47,275 bases of DNA from Acidobacteriota bacterium. GTDB lineage: Bacteria > Acidobacteriota > Blastocatellia > Pyrinomonadales > Pyrinomonadaceae. Each line of letters starts with the position of its first letter. The stretch's first letter is position 1. The DNA is taken from positions 1-47,275 of the forward strand of contig JAIVJI010000092.1 of NCBI GenBank assembly GCA_020200135.1. The letters are read 5' to 3'. A program made the translations under genes and the position numbers. The notes below the pieces were generated by a model. The model saw only the letters and a program-made list of their open reading frames with translations, did no database searches and was not told where the DNA came from. This document shows positions 9,429-18,364 of the stretch, piece after piece.

Positions 9429-10289
9429 TCAACCTGAAGTCTTATCAACATCCGTGCCGACGAACTTGAGCGGGCGCAGCGTCTCGATGACGCCGTGCTT
9501 GTGCGCGAGGCGGAAGAAGAGTTCGAGGCCGGCCGCGAGTTCCCCGTCCAGCTCGAAGGCGATGTTGCGCGTCAGGTAGCGCACCAGCTCCTCGCGCGGG
9601 CGCCGCAGCTCCCTCTCGTAAACGTCCACTATCTCTTCGACGCTCGCCAGCCCCTCGTCGCGCGCGCCCGCGAAGTCTATCGCGCGCACGGCGCGGGCGG
9701 CCGACTCGTGCGCCATCCACATCGCGAAGACGAAGCCGAGCCCCGTGTGCTCGCGCCACAGCGCGGCCATGTCGTAGACGCGCAGGTCGCGCCGCTCGAA
9801 CGTCATCGCCGGGTCGCCGATGACCAGCGCCGCGTCGTGGCGCGCGAGCATCCGCCCGAGGTCCGGCTCCGCCTGTTCGAGCCGCGGCGCGCGCCCCAAA
9901 AACTCCCGGCAGATGACCTCGATGAGCGCGGCCGACGTGCGCGACTCGACGCTGAGCGCGATCGACTCGACCTCTTCGAGCCGCACGCCGCGCGTGACGA
10001 GGACGACGCTGTGCACCTCGCGCCGCGCGCCGACGCAGACGCCCGGCACGATGGCCGTCTCGGGCAGACGCTGGTACTCGATGACGGGGACGAGCGCCGC
10101 CTCGACCTGGCCGCGCGCGAGCATGTCGGCGCAGCGCGCGGGCGCCGTGTCGGTCAAAAGCTCGACCTCGCCGCGCCGCCTCCCCCGGGCGAAACTCCAG
10201 ATGAGAGGGGCCGTGTTCAAATAGCTCGACGCGGCCACGCGCGGGGCGCCGCCCGGTGCCAGAATTCTCTCCGACTCTTCCTTCAACAC
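9429..10289 (-). CDS. mqnA: Chorismate dehydratase MqnA
   Basis: Catalyses the first committed step of futalosine-dependent menaquinone synthesis, dehydrating chorismate to 3-[(1-carboxyvinyl)oxy]benzoate. The fold is periplasmic-binding-protein-like. Visible signatures: RVAASSYLNTAPL near the N-terminus, then TAPARCADMLARGQVEAALVPVIEYQR, SVESRTSAALIEV and a LVIGDPAM segment. Length is 286 residues. The annotated start is GTG 10289; GGAGG sits only one base upstream, so the adjacent TTG at 10286 may be the real start. The ~15-residue N-terminal leader before RVAAS is unusual but harmless. Followed on the same strand by mqnC. Confidence 0.93.
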   Translation of the reverse strand: MLKEESERILAPGGAPRVAASSYLNTAPLIWSFARGRRRGEVELLTDTAPARCADMLARGQVEAALVPVIEYQRLPETAIVPGVCVGARREVHSVVLVTRGVRLEEVESIALSVESRTSAALIEVICREFLGRAPRLEQAEPDLGRMLARHDAALVIGDPAMTFERRDLRVYDMAALWREHTGLGFVFAMWMAHESAARAVRAIDFAGARDEGLASVEEIVDVYERELRRPREELVRYLTRNIAFELDGELAAGLELFFRLAHKHGVIETLRPLKFVGTDVDKTSG

Positions 10290-10382
10290 GCCTCCGAACG
10301 TCGTCCTTAACCGGCCTTCACGATGCTAACTCACACGAGCGCACCCCCGCAACAACCGCCCCCGGCGCCGCGCGGCGCCCCG

Positions 10383-10411
10383 TTGACAGTCGCCGCACGC
10401 GCACATACCAT
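10383..10411 (+). promoter_or_regulatory. Promoter giving a near-leaderless mRNA
   Basis: TTGACA (10383-10388), a 17-bp spacer and TACCAT (10406-10411). Transcription would start near 10418-10420, only 3-5 bases before the ATG at 10423. No Shine-Dalgarno sequence precedes that ATG, so translation is probably leaderless. Confidence 0.65.
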
Positions 10412-10422
10412 GCACTCCACGC

Positions 10423-11070
10423 ATGCGGATTTACGACATCAGCGTGGCCCTGACGCCGGGCGAGACGCCGACCTACCCGGGCGACCCGGGGCTGGAGGTC
10501 GGCTCCTGGAGCGCGATCGCGCGCGGCGACGCGGCCAACGTCTCGGTGCTCAACTTCGGCGCGCACACGGGGACGCACATCGACGCCCCCGCGCACTTTA
10601 TTGAGGGCGCGCCGGGGCTCGCCTCGCTCCCGCTCGACGCGCTCGTAGGCCACGCGCGCGTCGTCGAGATTCCTTCGGACGCGCGCGCCGTCGAGGAGCG
10701 TCACGTCCGGGCTGACGCGCTCGGCGGCGCGTCGCGCGTGCTCTTCAAGACGCGCAACTCGGACTTCTGGAACGAGCGCGACGGGCGCTTCCGCGAGGAC
10801 TTCACGTACATCGAGCCGTCGGCCGCGCGCTCGCTCGTCGGCGCGGGCGTGCGCCTCGTCGGCTTCGACTACCTCTCGGTCGAGAAGTTCGGCTCCGAAG
10901 GTTTCGAGACTCACATGGCGCTGCTCGGGGGCGGCGTCGTCATCGTCGAGGGGCTCGACCTGCGCGGGGTCGGGCCGGGCGTCTACGAGCTCTTCTGCCT
11001 GCCGCTCAAGATCGCGGCCGGCAGCGGCGACGGCGCCCCCGCGCGCGCCGTCCTGCGCACTCTCGACTGA
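10423..11070 (+). CDS. Cyclase-family metal hydrolase (kynurenine formamidase-like)
   Basis: A 215-residue member of the cyclase family, whose best-known members are KynB-type arylformamidases that hydrolyse N-formylkynurenine. The metal-binding signature HTGTHIDAPAHF (about residues 47-58) is intact, and the N-terminal YDISVALTPGETPTYPGDP is characteristic. A C-terminal block with VGFDYLSVEKFGSEGFETHMALLG and VIVEGLDL is also typical. The cytosolic substrate cannot be assigned from sequence; no other kynurenine-pathway gene is nearby. It is followed after 9 bp by the cupin gene, likely one operon. Confidence 0.82.
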   Translation: MRIYDISVALTPGETPTYPGDPGLEVGSWSAIARGDAANVSVLNFGAHTGTHIDAPAHFIEGAPGLASLPLDALVGHARVVEIPSDARAVEERHVRADALGGASRVLFKTRNSDFWNERDGRFREDFTYIEPSAARSLVGAGVRLVGFDYLSVEKFGSEGFETHMALLGGGVVIVEGLDLRGVGPGVYELFCLPLKIAAGSGDGAPARAVLRTLD

Positions 11071-11079
11071 GGAGAAGAG

Positions 11080-11631
11080 ATGATCGAGAAGGTCAACCTG
11101 TCGGAAAAGTTCGGACTCTTCAGTGAGCACTGGAGCCCGAAGATCGCGGGCGAGGTGGGCGACTCCTACGTCAAGCTCGTCAAGTTTCAGGGCGACTTCG
11201 TCTGGCACAGGCACGAAGAAGAGGACGAGATGTTCTTCGTCGTCAGGGGCGAGATCGTCATCCGCCTGCGCGACGGCGACGTGCGACTCTCGGAGGGCGA
11301 GTTCGTCATCATCCCGCGCGGCGTCGAGCACAAGCCGGTCGCCAGAGAGGAGGCGCACGTCCTGCTCTTCGAGCCCAAGACCGTCCTCAACACCGGCGAC
11401 GTGGTCGAAGAGTCCGTCCCCTGGCAGCGCGTCATCAACGCGCAGGGCGCCTGCTCGACGGGGCGCGTCATCGTCCCGCCCGACCTCCAGCAGCGAATGC
11501 TCGAATCCGAGGGCGTCGTCTTCGACGCAAAAGGTCGCTGCGACCTCTCGCGCTACCGCTGGACGCCGGAGGAGTACGAGGCCGGCGGCGAGGTCGGCGG
11601 CGGAGAACAGCCGAGCCTCTTCGGCGGCTAA
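11080..11631 (+). CDS. Cupin-domain protein with unusual C-terminal tail
   Basis: A 183-residue protein. Residues 1-~105 form a single cupin barrel with the metal motif HRHEEEDEMFFVVRGE and the second motif IPRGVEHKP. Such small cupins normally end shortly after a phrase like LNTGDV; this one continues ~75 residues (PWQRVINAQG... to EQPSLFGG) with no domain I recognise, so it may be a fusion. ATG 11080 has GAGGAGAAGAG immediately upstream. It lies in an operon with the cyclase-family hydrolase, which hints at a shared small-molecule pathway. Confidence 0.78.
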   Translation: MIEKVNLSEKFGLFSEHWSPKIAGEVGDSYVKLVKFQGDFVWHRHEEEDEMFFVVRGEIVIRLRDGDVRLSEGEFVIIPRGVEHKPVAREEAHVLLFEPKTVLNTGDVVEESVPWQRVINAQGACSTGRVIVPPDLQQRMLESEGVVFDAKGRCDLSRYRWTPEEYEAGGEVGGGEQPSLFGG

Positions 11632-11650
11632 AGGTCACGAGGAACACCCC

Positions 11651-12091
11651 ATGAGCGACCAGCAACTACAGCCCCGCGCCCCCTACGCCATCAGCGAGCC
11701 GCGCTACACGGTCTCGCCGCAGATGGTGACCACCGCCTTCGAGCTTCCCGGCTACCGCATCCGGCAGAACCTCGGCGTCGTGCGCGGCATCATCGTCCGC
11801 TCGCGCAACCTCTTCGTCAACATCGGCGCGTTCTTTAACACGATGGTCGGCGGCAACATCACCGCCTGGACTAACCTCTGCGAGTCCACGCGCCGCGACG
11901 CCTTCGAGATCATGATCCAGCACGCCACGGAGCTGGGGGCCAACGCCATCATCGGCGCGCGCTACGACGCGACCGAGGTCATGCAGGGCGCGACCGAAGT
12001 CCTCGCCTACGGCAGACGGCGCTGGCGAGCTAATCGCAACTTCCACAATGACTTACTACACACCGACTTAGTCGGCCGCCCCCCTCTATAG
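11651..12091 (+). CDS. UPF0145 (YbjQ-like) protein, probable 3' frame break
   Basis: A 146-residue protein. Residues ~25-118 match the UPF0145/YbjQ family (FELPGYRIRQNLGVVRGI, GGNITAW, GANAIIGARYDATEV), small pentameric beta-proteins of unknown function sometimes called heavy-metal-binding. The family core normally ends with a strand like EVLAYGTAV. Here EVLAYG is followed by Arg-rich sequence (RRRWRANRN) for 28 residues. Removing two bases near 12012 would instead give YGTALAS and a stop, as in family members. I suspect a frameshift, natural or by sequencing. It starts 19 bp after the cupin gene. Confidence 0.75.
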   Translation: MSDQQLQPRAPYAISEPRYTVSPQMVTTAFELPGYRIRQNLGVVRGIIVRSRNLFVNIGAFFNTMVGGNITAWTNLCESTRRDAFEIMIQHATELGANAIIGARYDATEVMQGATEVLAYGRRRWRANRNFHNDLLHTDLVGRPPL

Positions 12092-12177
12092 GCCACCTTC
12101 CCTCACAACGCTCGGCCGCGTCGACGACCGCACGCCTCCGCCCGTCTCGCCTCCTCGCAAATTCATAAAAAACAATA

Positions 12178-12236
12178 GACAAACTTCGTTGCCTTGTGCC
12201 AAAATGTGTTTGTCACTAGACCTGTAAAAGGTCTCG
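12178..12236 (+). promoter_or_regulatory. Hairpins over the ribosome-binding region of the GGDEF gene
   Basis: GACAAAC (12178-12184) is repeated inverted as GTTTGTC (12208-12214). AGACC (12218-12222) pairs with GGTCT (12230-12234) just before the GTG start at 12237. The likely Shine-Dalgarno AAAAGG (12226-12231) lies in the loop and 3' arm of the second hairpin, so folding could limit translation. Confidence 0.4.
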
Positions 12237-14021
12237 GTGCTTTTTGTACCCTCGGAACGCCTTCTCGCCCTTTACCGTTTCCGGCTGGAACCGCCGATGC
12301 TCTCGCTCTACAGCGCCCTCCTAGCACAGCACCCGCGACAACTGACTTCTGTCCGTTGCGCGGAGCCGACTATTGTGCAGCTCCAGCGCTACTTCGAGGA
12401 CGTGGTGCTGGAGAACAACCTGGCGGCGCTGGTGGTCGAGAGTCTCCTGCCCGAGACGCAGCGCTCGCTGCGCGACATCGCGCGCGTGCGCGAGGTGGGG
12501 CGTCTGGCACGGTACTCTTTCTTCTTCGCCGCGCCCGACGACGCGCTCTACTCGGCGCAGCTCTCCGACGGCGGGTCCGAGCGCGAGCCGTTTCTGGTGC
12601 AGAAGACGGGGCAGGCCGACTCGCGCGAGCGTTTCGTGGTCATCGCGGACGCGCGCTTCTCGGCGCTGATGGCCTCGGTCAGGACGGAGGAGGAGGGTCA
12701 GGAGTCTGCCGGCGACGAGGTCATCTGGTCGTTCGAGCCCGACATCGTCTACTCTGCGCTCGAATACCTGATGGCGCGCGTGACGGCCGAGGTGCCGACG
12801 CACGCGCGCATCTTCGCGAAGGCGGTGCGCACCTGCGTGCCCAAGACGACCTCGCTCCAGCTCACCGTCTCGGTGACGACGAAGCTGGCGCGGCTGCTGC
12901 AAGAGCAGGCCGTGCGCGAGATCGCCGTCAACCGCATCTCGACCGCCATCCGCAGCTCCCTGGAGCTGCCGAGCGTGCTCCAGACGACCGTGAACGAGGT
13001 CGGGCAGGCGCTCGGCGCTGAGTCGAGCGCGCTCTGCGTCGAGGGCGAGCACGGGCAGGCGTCTTTGACTACCTGCTACTTCCGCGACGGCGAGGACGAC
13101 GACGACAAGCGGACTGAGCTGCTCGGCGACATCGACGCCATCGGCGCCCGCCTGCGCGGCCGCATCAAGACCTACGTCCACGACGGTTCGAGCGGGGCCG
13201 ACGAGACCGACACGCCCCCCGTCGCCGCCGTCCCCGTCATCTACCACGACCGGACGATGGGCGTGCTGATGGTGACTTCGGACAACCCGCAGCGGCTGTG
13301 GCAGGACAACGAGGTCATGCTCCTGCGCACGGTGGCCGACCAGGTCTCCGTCGCGGTCAACCACGCGCGCCTCTTCCAGCAAATGCAGCACCAGGCCCTG
13401 ACCGACGGACTCACGGGCTGCTTCAACCGCCGCTTCTTCGAGATTCAGCTCGAGCGCGACCTGCACCTCGCGACGCGGATGCGACAGCCCGTCTCGCTCA
13501 TCCTCCTCGACATCGACCACTTCAAGCGCGTCAACGACACGCACGGCCACGACGCGGGCGACGCCGCCCTGCGCATCCTCGCCAACGCCCTTCGCGAGGA
13601 GCTGCGCGGCGTGGATACCGCCGCGCGCTACGGCGGCGAGGAGTTCGCCATCATCCTCCCGCAGGCCGGCCCCGAGGGCGCGCAGGTCGTCGCCGAGCGC
13701 CTGCGCTCGCGCATCGAGCGGACCGAGGTTCCGGGCGTCGGCTGCATCACGGCCTCGCTCGGCGTCGCGACCTTCCCCGGCGACGCCAGCTCGCGCGAGC
13801 TGCTGGTGACGAGCGCCGACCGCGCGCTCTACCAGGCCAAGCGCACGGGGCGCAACAAGGTCTGCTCGACCACCGACCTCCCCGCCGAAGACATCTATTC
13901 CCTGCCCTACGAGCCGGTGCTGCCCGTCCACGAAACGGCCGAGGTCTACAACGTCCCCGCGCCGGAAGCGCCCGCCGCCGCGCCCGACCTGCAGGAGGCG
14001 GCCAACCCGCCGGCCGTCTAA
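12237..14021 (+). CDS. DICT-GAF-GGDEF diguanylate cyclase
   Basis: Predicted to make cyclic di-GMP from GTP under sensory control. The N-terminal ~200 residues resemble the DICT sensory domain. A helix (LARLLQEQAVREIAVNRIS) leads to a GAF domain (~240-380). The GGDEF domain begins at LTDGLTGCFNRRFF, carries the active site GGEEF (466-470) and an intact inhibitory RxxD site (RGVD, 457-460) five residues before it. It should thus be active and product-inhibited. A Pro/Ala-rich tail follows. The GTG start at 12237 has AAAAGG upstream; a later ATG (12298) is possible. No membrane segments, so it is cytoplasmic. Confidence 0.88.
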   Translation: MLFVPSERLLALYRFRLEPPMLSLYSALLAQHPRQLTSVRCAEPTIVQLQRYFEDVVLENNLAALVVESLLPETQRSLRDIARVREVGRLARYSFFFAAPDDALYSAQLSDGGSEREPFLVQKTGQADSRERFVVIADARFSALMASVRTEEEGQESAGDEVIWSFEPDIVYSALEYLMARVTAEVPTHARIFAKAVRTCVPKTTSLQLTVSVTTKLARLLQEQAVREIAVNRISTAIRSSLELPSVLQTTVNEVGQALGAESSALCVEGEHGQASLTTCYFRDGEDDDDKRTELLGDIDAIGARLRGRIKTYVHDGSSGADETDTPPVAAVPVIYHDRTMGVLMVTSDNPQRLWQDNEVMLLRTVADQVSVAVNHARLFQQMQHQALTDGLTGCFNRRFFEIQLERDLHLATRMRQPVSLILLDIDHFKRVNDTHGHDAGDAALRILANALREELRGVDTAARYGGEEFAIILPQAGPEGAQVVAERLRSRIERTEVPGVGCITASLGVATFPGDASSRELLVTSADRALYQAKRTGRNKVCSTTDLPAEDIYSLPYEPVLPVHETAEVYNVPAPEAPAAAPDLQEAANPPAV

Positions 14022-14056
14022 AAACGCCCGACTTTCACACCGAACGCGAGACTCCG

Positions 14057-14086
14057 AACGCGGCCCGCCGGGGCCGCGTTTGTCTT
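14057..14086 (+). terminator. Probable intrinsic terminator
   Basis: AACGCGGCCC (14057-14066), loop GCCG, and GGGCCGCGTT (14071-14080) form a perfect 10-bp stem followed by TGTCTTT. It sits 36 bp after the GGDEF gene stop. Confidence 0.65.
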
Positions 14087-14176
14087 TGCGGGTGAACATC
14101 ACGCATCATAGGCGAGAAGGAAAGTTGAACGGACAAGCCGTTACTGCTTCGGGCGGCACGACCGCTCCCAGCGCTC

Positions 14177-15919
14177 ATGGACGACCTGCGAAAATTCGCG
14201 CTCTACTTCCGCCCTTATAAAACGTCGCTCGTCGTGGGCGTCGTCTGCATCCTCGCCGGGACGGTCGTCGGGCTGCTCATCCCGGTCATCGTCGGGCGCG
14301 CGGTGGACGAACTGGGCGCGGGGCCGAGCTGGGAGAACGTCACGCGCTCGGCGCTGCTCGTCGTCGGCGCCAGCGTCGTCAGCGGCCTCTTCCTCTTCCT
14401 CCAGCGCCGCATCCTCATCGGCATGTCGCGCCACGTCGAGTACGACCTGCGGCAGGACTTCTACGCGCACCTCCAGCGCCAGCCGCTCAACTTCTTCCAC
14501 GCGCACCGCACGGGCGACCTGATGGCGCGCGCCACCAACGACCTCGCGGCGGTGCGCCAGCTCGCCGGGCCGATGGTGATGTACACGCTCCAGACGGTCT
14601 TCGTCGTCCTCATCATCCTCCCGCTGATGCTGCGGATCAGCGTGCGCCTCACGCTGCTGCTCTTCGTGACGATGCCGCTCGTCTCGCTCACGGTGAAGTA
14701 CTTCGGCCAGCAGGTCCACGTCCGCTTCGAGAAGATTCAGGACTTCTTCTCGCAGATCACGGCGCGGGCGCAGGAGAACATCTCGGGCGCGCGGGTCGTG
14801 CGCGCCTACGCGCAGGAGGAGTCGGAGGCGGCGGCCTTCAACGCCCTCAACCGCGAGTACGCCTCGCGCAACCTGAGCCTGGTGCGCGTCTCGGCCATCA
14901 TGCGCCCGCTCATCCAGTTCGTCATCGGGCTGGGGATGGTCTTGATCGTCTGGTACGGCGGGGTGCTGGCCGTGCGCGGCGAGATCACGACGGGGCAGTT
15001 CGTCGAGTTCACGCTCTTCCTGATGCGGCTCATCTGGCCGCTCATCGCGCTCGGCTACGTCGTCAACCTCTACCAGCGCGGCACGGCGAGCCTCAAGCGC
15101 ATGAACGCCATCCTCGCGGTCGAGCCTGCGATCCGGGACGCCGCCGAGATCAAGGAGAAGCCGCCCGTCCGCGGCCGCATCGAGTTCCGCGGCCTGACCT
15201 TCGCCTACGGCGAGCACCTCCCGCCGGTGCTCAGGGACATAGACCTGACCGTCGAGGCCGGGCAGACGGTCGCCTTCGTCGGCCGGACGGGGTCGGGCAA
15301 GTCCACGCTGATGAACCTCGTCCCGCGCGTCGTCGAGGCGCCGCCCGGCACGGTCCTCGTCGACGGCATTGACGTGCGCGACTACCCGCTCGCGCAGCTG
15401 CGCGCGGCCGTCGGCTACGTCCCGCAGGAGACCTTCCTCTTCAGCGAGACGCTGGCCGAGAACGTCGCCTTCGGCGTCGAGACGGCCGCGCGCGCCGACG
15501 TAGAGTGGGCGGCCGAGATCGCGGGTCTGTCGGACGACGTGCGCGAGTTCCCCGAGGGGTTCGAGACGATGGTCGGCGAGCGCGGCATCACGCTCTCGGG
15601 CGGGCAGAAGCAGCGCGCGGCCATCGCGCGCGCCGTCATACGCCAGCCGCGCATACTCATCCTCGACGACGCGCTCTCGTCCGTCGACACCTACACCGAG
15701 GAGAAAATCCTGGGCCGCCTGCGCGGCGTGATGCGCGAGCGCACCTCGCTCATCGTCTCGCACCGCATCTCGACCGTCCGCGACGCCGACCTCATCTGCG
15801 TCCTCGACGAGGGGCGCATCGTCGAGCACGGCACGCACGAAGAGCTGCTCGCCACGGGCGGCGAGTACGCCGCGCTCTACGAGCGCCAACTGCTGGAGGA
15901 GGAGCTGGCCGCGAGTTAA
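14177..15919 (+). CDS. ABC exporter half-transporter A (degenerate catalytic site)
   Basis: A 580-residue type-IV (MsbA-like) half-transporter: six membrane helices in the first ~310 residues, then an ATPase domain. Walker A is GRTGSGKST (369-377), signature LSGGQ (473-477), and the H-loop SHRIST is present. Walker B reads LILDD: D498 stands where the catalytic Glu should be. This matches the degenerate subunit of asymmetric heterodimeric exporters (TM287, BmrC/YheI). The partner is the gene at 16440. The substrate is unknown; family members export drugs, lipids or peptides. It is the first gene of a five-gene same-strand group. Confidence 0.9.
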   Translation: MDDLRKFALYFRPYKTSLVVGVVCILAGTVVGLLIPVIVGRAVDELGAGPSWENVTRSALLVVGASVVSGLFLFLQRRILIGMSRHVEYDLRQDFYAHLQRQPLNFFHAHRTGDLMARATNDLAAVRQLAGPMVMYTLQTVFVVLIILPLMLRISVRLTLLLFVTMPLVSLTVKYFGQQVHVRFEKIQDFFSQITARAQENISGARVVRAYAQEESEAAAFNALNREYASRNLSLVRVSAIMRPLIQFVIGLGMVLIVWYGGVLAVRGEITTGQFVEFTLFLMRLIWPLIALGYVVNLYQRGTASLKRMNAILAVEPAIRDAAEIKEKPPVRGRIEFRGLTFAYGEHLPPVLRDIDLTVEAGQTVAFVGRTGSGKSTLMNLVPRVVEAPPGTVLVDGIDVRDYPLAQLRAAVGYVPQETFLFSETLAENVAFGVETAARADVEWAAEIAGLSDDVREFPEGFETMVGERGITLSGGQKQRAAIARAVIRQPRILILDDALSSVDTYTEEKILGRLRGVMRERTSLIVSHRISTVRDADLICVLDEGRIVEHGTHEELLATGGEYAALYERQLLEEELAAS

Positions 15920-15945
15920 TCCCGGCTTTCACGGAGCTGTGTCCT

Positions 15946-16359
15946 ATGAGTCAGCAGCAGACTAGGGATAATTCAGAGACGCGCCTGCGCACCACGCGAC
16001 TCATCTGGGTCGCCATGATGGCGAGCGTCGGCGTGTCTTTCCTGCTCGGTTTCATGTTTCTCCGCGAACCCGACCCGCACAACATTGAGCAGACGGAAGT
16101 CAATGTTTTCCTCGGGCCGCTTCTCGTCATGAGTCTAGCTTCCGCTTACCTGTCATTCACGGTGAAGAAATACGTACTCGCGAAGTCGGACGGCCGCCAG
16201 CCGTCTACGGCGCAAACGGCGGCCATCGTGGGTTTCGCGCTGGCCGAAGCAGGGGCGCTGTTGGGACTCGTAGCAATTCTGGTGACGGGGAACCTGTTCT
16301 CGTTCCTCATCATGGCGGTCGGCGCGGCCGCGCTGCTTTTTCATTACCCCCGCGCTTAA
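15946..16359 (+). CDS. Small membrane protein between ABC subunits
   Basis: A 137-residue protein starting MSQQQTRDNSE at ATG 15946, 26 bp after the first ABC subunit. A hydrophilic N-terminus of ~20 residues is followed by four predicted membrane helices (LIWVAMMASVGVSFLLGFMF, VFLGPLLVMSLASAYLSF, AAIVGFALAEAGALLGLVAIL, FSFLIMAVGAAALLFH). I do not recognise the family. Its position between the two halves of a heterodimeric exporter suggests an accessory membrane role, which is inference only. Confidence 0.75.
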   Translation: MSQQQTRDNSETRLRTTRLIWVAMMASVGVSFLLGFMFLREPDPHNIEQTEVNVFLGPLLVMSLASAYLSFTVKKYVLAKSDGRQPSTAQTAAIVGFALAEAGALLGLVAILVTGNLFSFLIMAVGAAALLFHYPRA

Positions 16360-16439
16360 CCGGCGGCAGTTCGTGCTGAAACACGTCTGCCGAGCGGGTC
16401 AAGGCGAAACGTGTTAGCGAGAACGTAGAAACGAAAAGA

Positions 16440-18350
16440 ATGTCGGCAGCCGCGAAACAGTTTCACGAGGAGGAGGCGCTCAAGCAGTTCGACCGCGGGA
16501 GCGCGCGCCGCCTGCTGCGCTACCTCAAGCCGTACCGCCGGCAGATAGTGCCCGCGCTCCTGCTGACGCTGCTCGTCAACGCGCTCGGCGTCGTCGAGCC
16601 GAAGTTCTTCCAGTACGCCATCGACTGGTACATCAACCCCGCCATCGACCAGCGCGCGCAGCTGGCCGGCGAACAGTGGGGCGCGGTCTACGCGCACGTC
16701 TCGCGCGGGCTGATGCTGCTCGGGCTCGCCTTCCTCGGCGTCAAGCTCTTGCAGATGCTCGTCTCGTACCTCCAGGCCGTCCTGCTCCAGTCGGTAGGCC
16801 AGCACGTCATGTACGACCTGCGCTCGGAGCTGTACGGGAAGTTGCAGCGGCAGGAGGTCGCCTACTTCGACCGCAACCCGGTCGGCCGCATCATGACGCG
16901 GCTCACCTCGGACGTGGACGCGCTGAACGAGCTGTTCACCTCGGGCGTCATCGAGGGCTTAGGCGACGTGGTGATGGTCTTCGCCATCATCGGCTTCATG
17001 GCCTGGATGGACTGGCGCCTGACGCTGGTCGCGCTCGTCACCGTGCCGCTCCTGTTCGCGGCGACGACGTGGTTCCGCAAGCACGCGCGGCGCGGCTACG
17101 ACCTCGTGCGCACCAAGCTCGCCCGCATCAACTCGTTCCTGCAGGAGCACATCTCGGGCGCGCAGACCGTCCAGATTTTCAACCGCGAGGCGAAGAGCCT
17201 GCGCCAGTTCCACGAGGCCAACGACGACTACCGGCGCGCCAACGTCGAGACCATCTTCTACTACGCGGTCTTCTTCCCGCTCGTCGACTTCATCGGCTCG
17301 CTCGGCATCGCGCTCATCATCTGGTACGGCGGCTACCGCGTGATGCAGAACACGCCGGCGTACGAAGTCCTCTCCATCGGCGCGCTCGTCGCCTTCATCC
17401 AGTACTCGCAGCGGCTCTTCCAGCCCATCCGAGACATCTCCGACAAGTACAACGTCTTCCAGGCGGCGCTCGTCGCCTCGCACCGCATCTTCCGCACGCT
17501 CGACCAGCCCATCACGGTCCTGACGCCCGACAACCCGAAGAAGTCCGGGCGCGCGCGCGGCCGCGTCGAGTTCCGCGACGTGTGGTTCGCCTACAAGGGC
17601 GAGGACTGGGTGCTCAAAGGCGTCTCGTTCGTGGCCGAGCCGGGCGAGACCATCGCGCTCGTCGGGCACACCGGCTCGGGGAAGACGACGATCACGAACC
17701 TCCTCATGCGCTTCTACGACGTGCAGCGCGGGCAGGTGCTTTTGGACGGCGTGGACGTGCGCGAGTGGGACTTGAAGTCCCTGCGCGAGAACTTCGCCGT
17801 CGTCCTGCAGGACGTGTTTCTCTTCAGCGGGACGGTCGAGGGCAACATCCGCCTCGGCCGCGCGGACATCACGGACGAGCGCGTCCGCTGGGCCGCGGGC
17901 GAGGTTCACGCCGACGGCTTCATCGGGCGGCTGCCCGAGGGCTTCAAGTCCGAGGTGCGCGAGCGCGGCGCGGGTCTCTCGGTCGGGCAGAAGCAGCTCA
18001 TCTCGTTCGCGCGCGCGCTCGCCTTCGACCCGGCGCTGCTCATCCTCGACGAGGCGACCAGCTCCATCGACACAGAGACCGAGCAGCTCATCCAGCAGGC
18101 CATCGAGCGCGTCCTGCGCGACCGCACGGCCATCGTCGTCGCGCACCGGCTCTCGACCGTCCAGCGCGCCGACCAGATACTCGTCCTCCACCACGGCGAG
18201 CTGCGCGAGCGCGGCACGCACCAGCAGCTCCTCGCGCGCCGCGACCTCTACTGGCGGCTCTACAAGCTCCAGTACGCCGACGACGACTCGCGCGGCGGCG
18301 GGACGCTCCCCGAGCCGCCCATGCGCGACAGCCTCCAGTACGGCGACTAG
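16440..18350 (+). CDS. ABC exporter half-transporter B (catalytic subunit)
   Basis: A 636-residue half-transporter with six membrane helices followed by an ATPase. Walker A is GHTGSGKTT, Walker B LILDEAT with the catalytic Glu intact (E538), and H-loop AHRLST. Its signature motif is LSVGQ (513-517) rather than LSGGQ. Paired with subunit A (normal signature, degenerate Walker B), this gives one canonical and one degenerate ATP site, as in BmrC/BmrD and TM287/TM288. Start ATG 16440 ([12 protein letters not shown]). It is followed after 14 bp by another membrane protein gene. Confidence 0.9.
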   Translation: MSAAAKQFHEEEALKQFDRGSARRLLRYLKPYRRQIVPALLLTLLVNALGVVEPKFFQYAIDWYINPAIDQRAQLAGEQWGAVYAHVSRGLMLLGLAFLGVKLLQMLVSYLQAVLLQSVGQHVMYDLRSELYGKLQRQEVAYFDRNPVGRIMTRLTSDVDALNELFTSGVIEGLGDVVMVFAIIGFMAWMDWRLTLVALVTVPLLFAATTWFRKHARRGYDLVRTKLARINSFLQEHISGAQTVQIFNREAKSLRQFHEANDDYRRANVETIFYYAVFFPLVDFIGSLGIALIIWYGGYRVMQNTPAYEVLSIGALVAFIQYSQRLFQPIRDISDKYNVFQAALVASHRIFRTLDQPITVLTPDNPKKSGRARGRVEFRDVWFAYKGEDWVLKGVSFVAEPGETIALVGHTGSGKTTITNLLMRFYDVQRGQVLLDGVDVREWDLKSLRENFAVVLQDVFLFSGTVEGNIRLGRADITDERVRWAAGEVHADGFIGRLPEGFKSEVRERGAGLSVGQKQLISFARALAFDPALLILDEATSSIDTETEQLIQQAIERVLRDRTAIVVAHRLSTVQRADQILVLHHGELRERGTHQQLLARRDLYWRLYKLQYADDDSRGGGTLPEPPMRDSLQYGD

Positions 18351-18364
18351 CCGAAGGCGCTCCC

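Noticed and set aside
12194..12222. Sigma-70 promoter TTGTGC-17-TAGACC before the GGDEF gene
   Set aside because: Only three of six bases fit in the -10 box, so it was not annotated.
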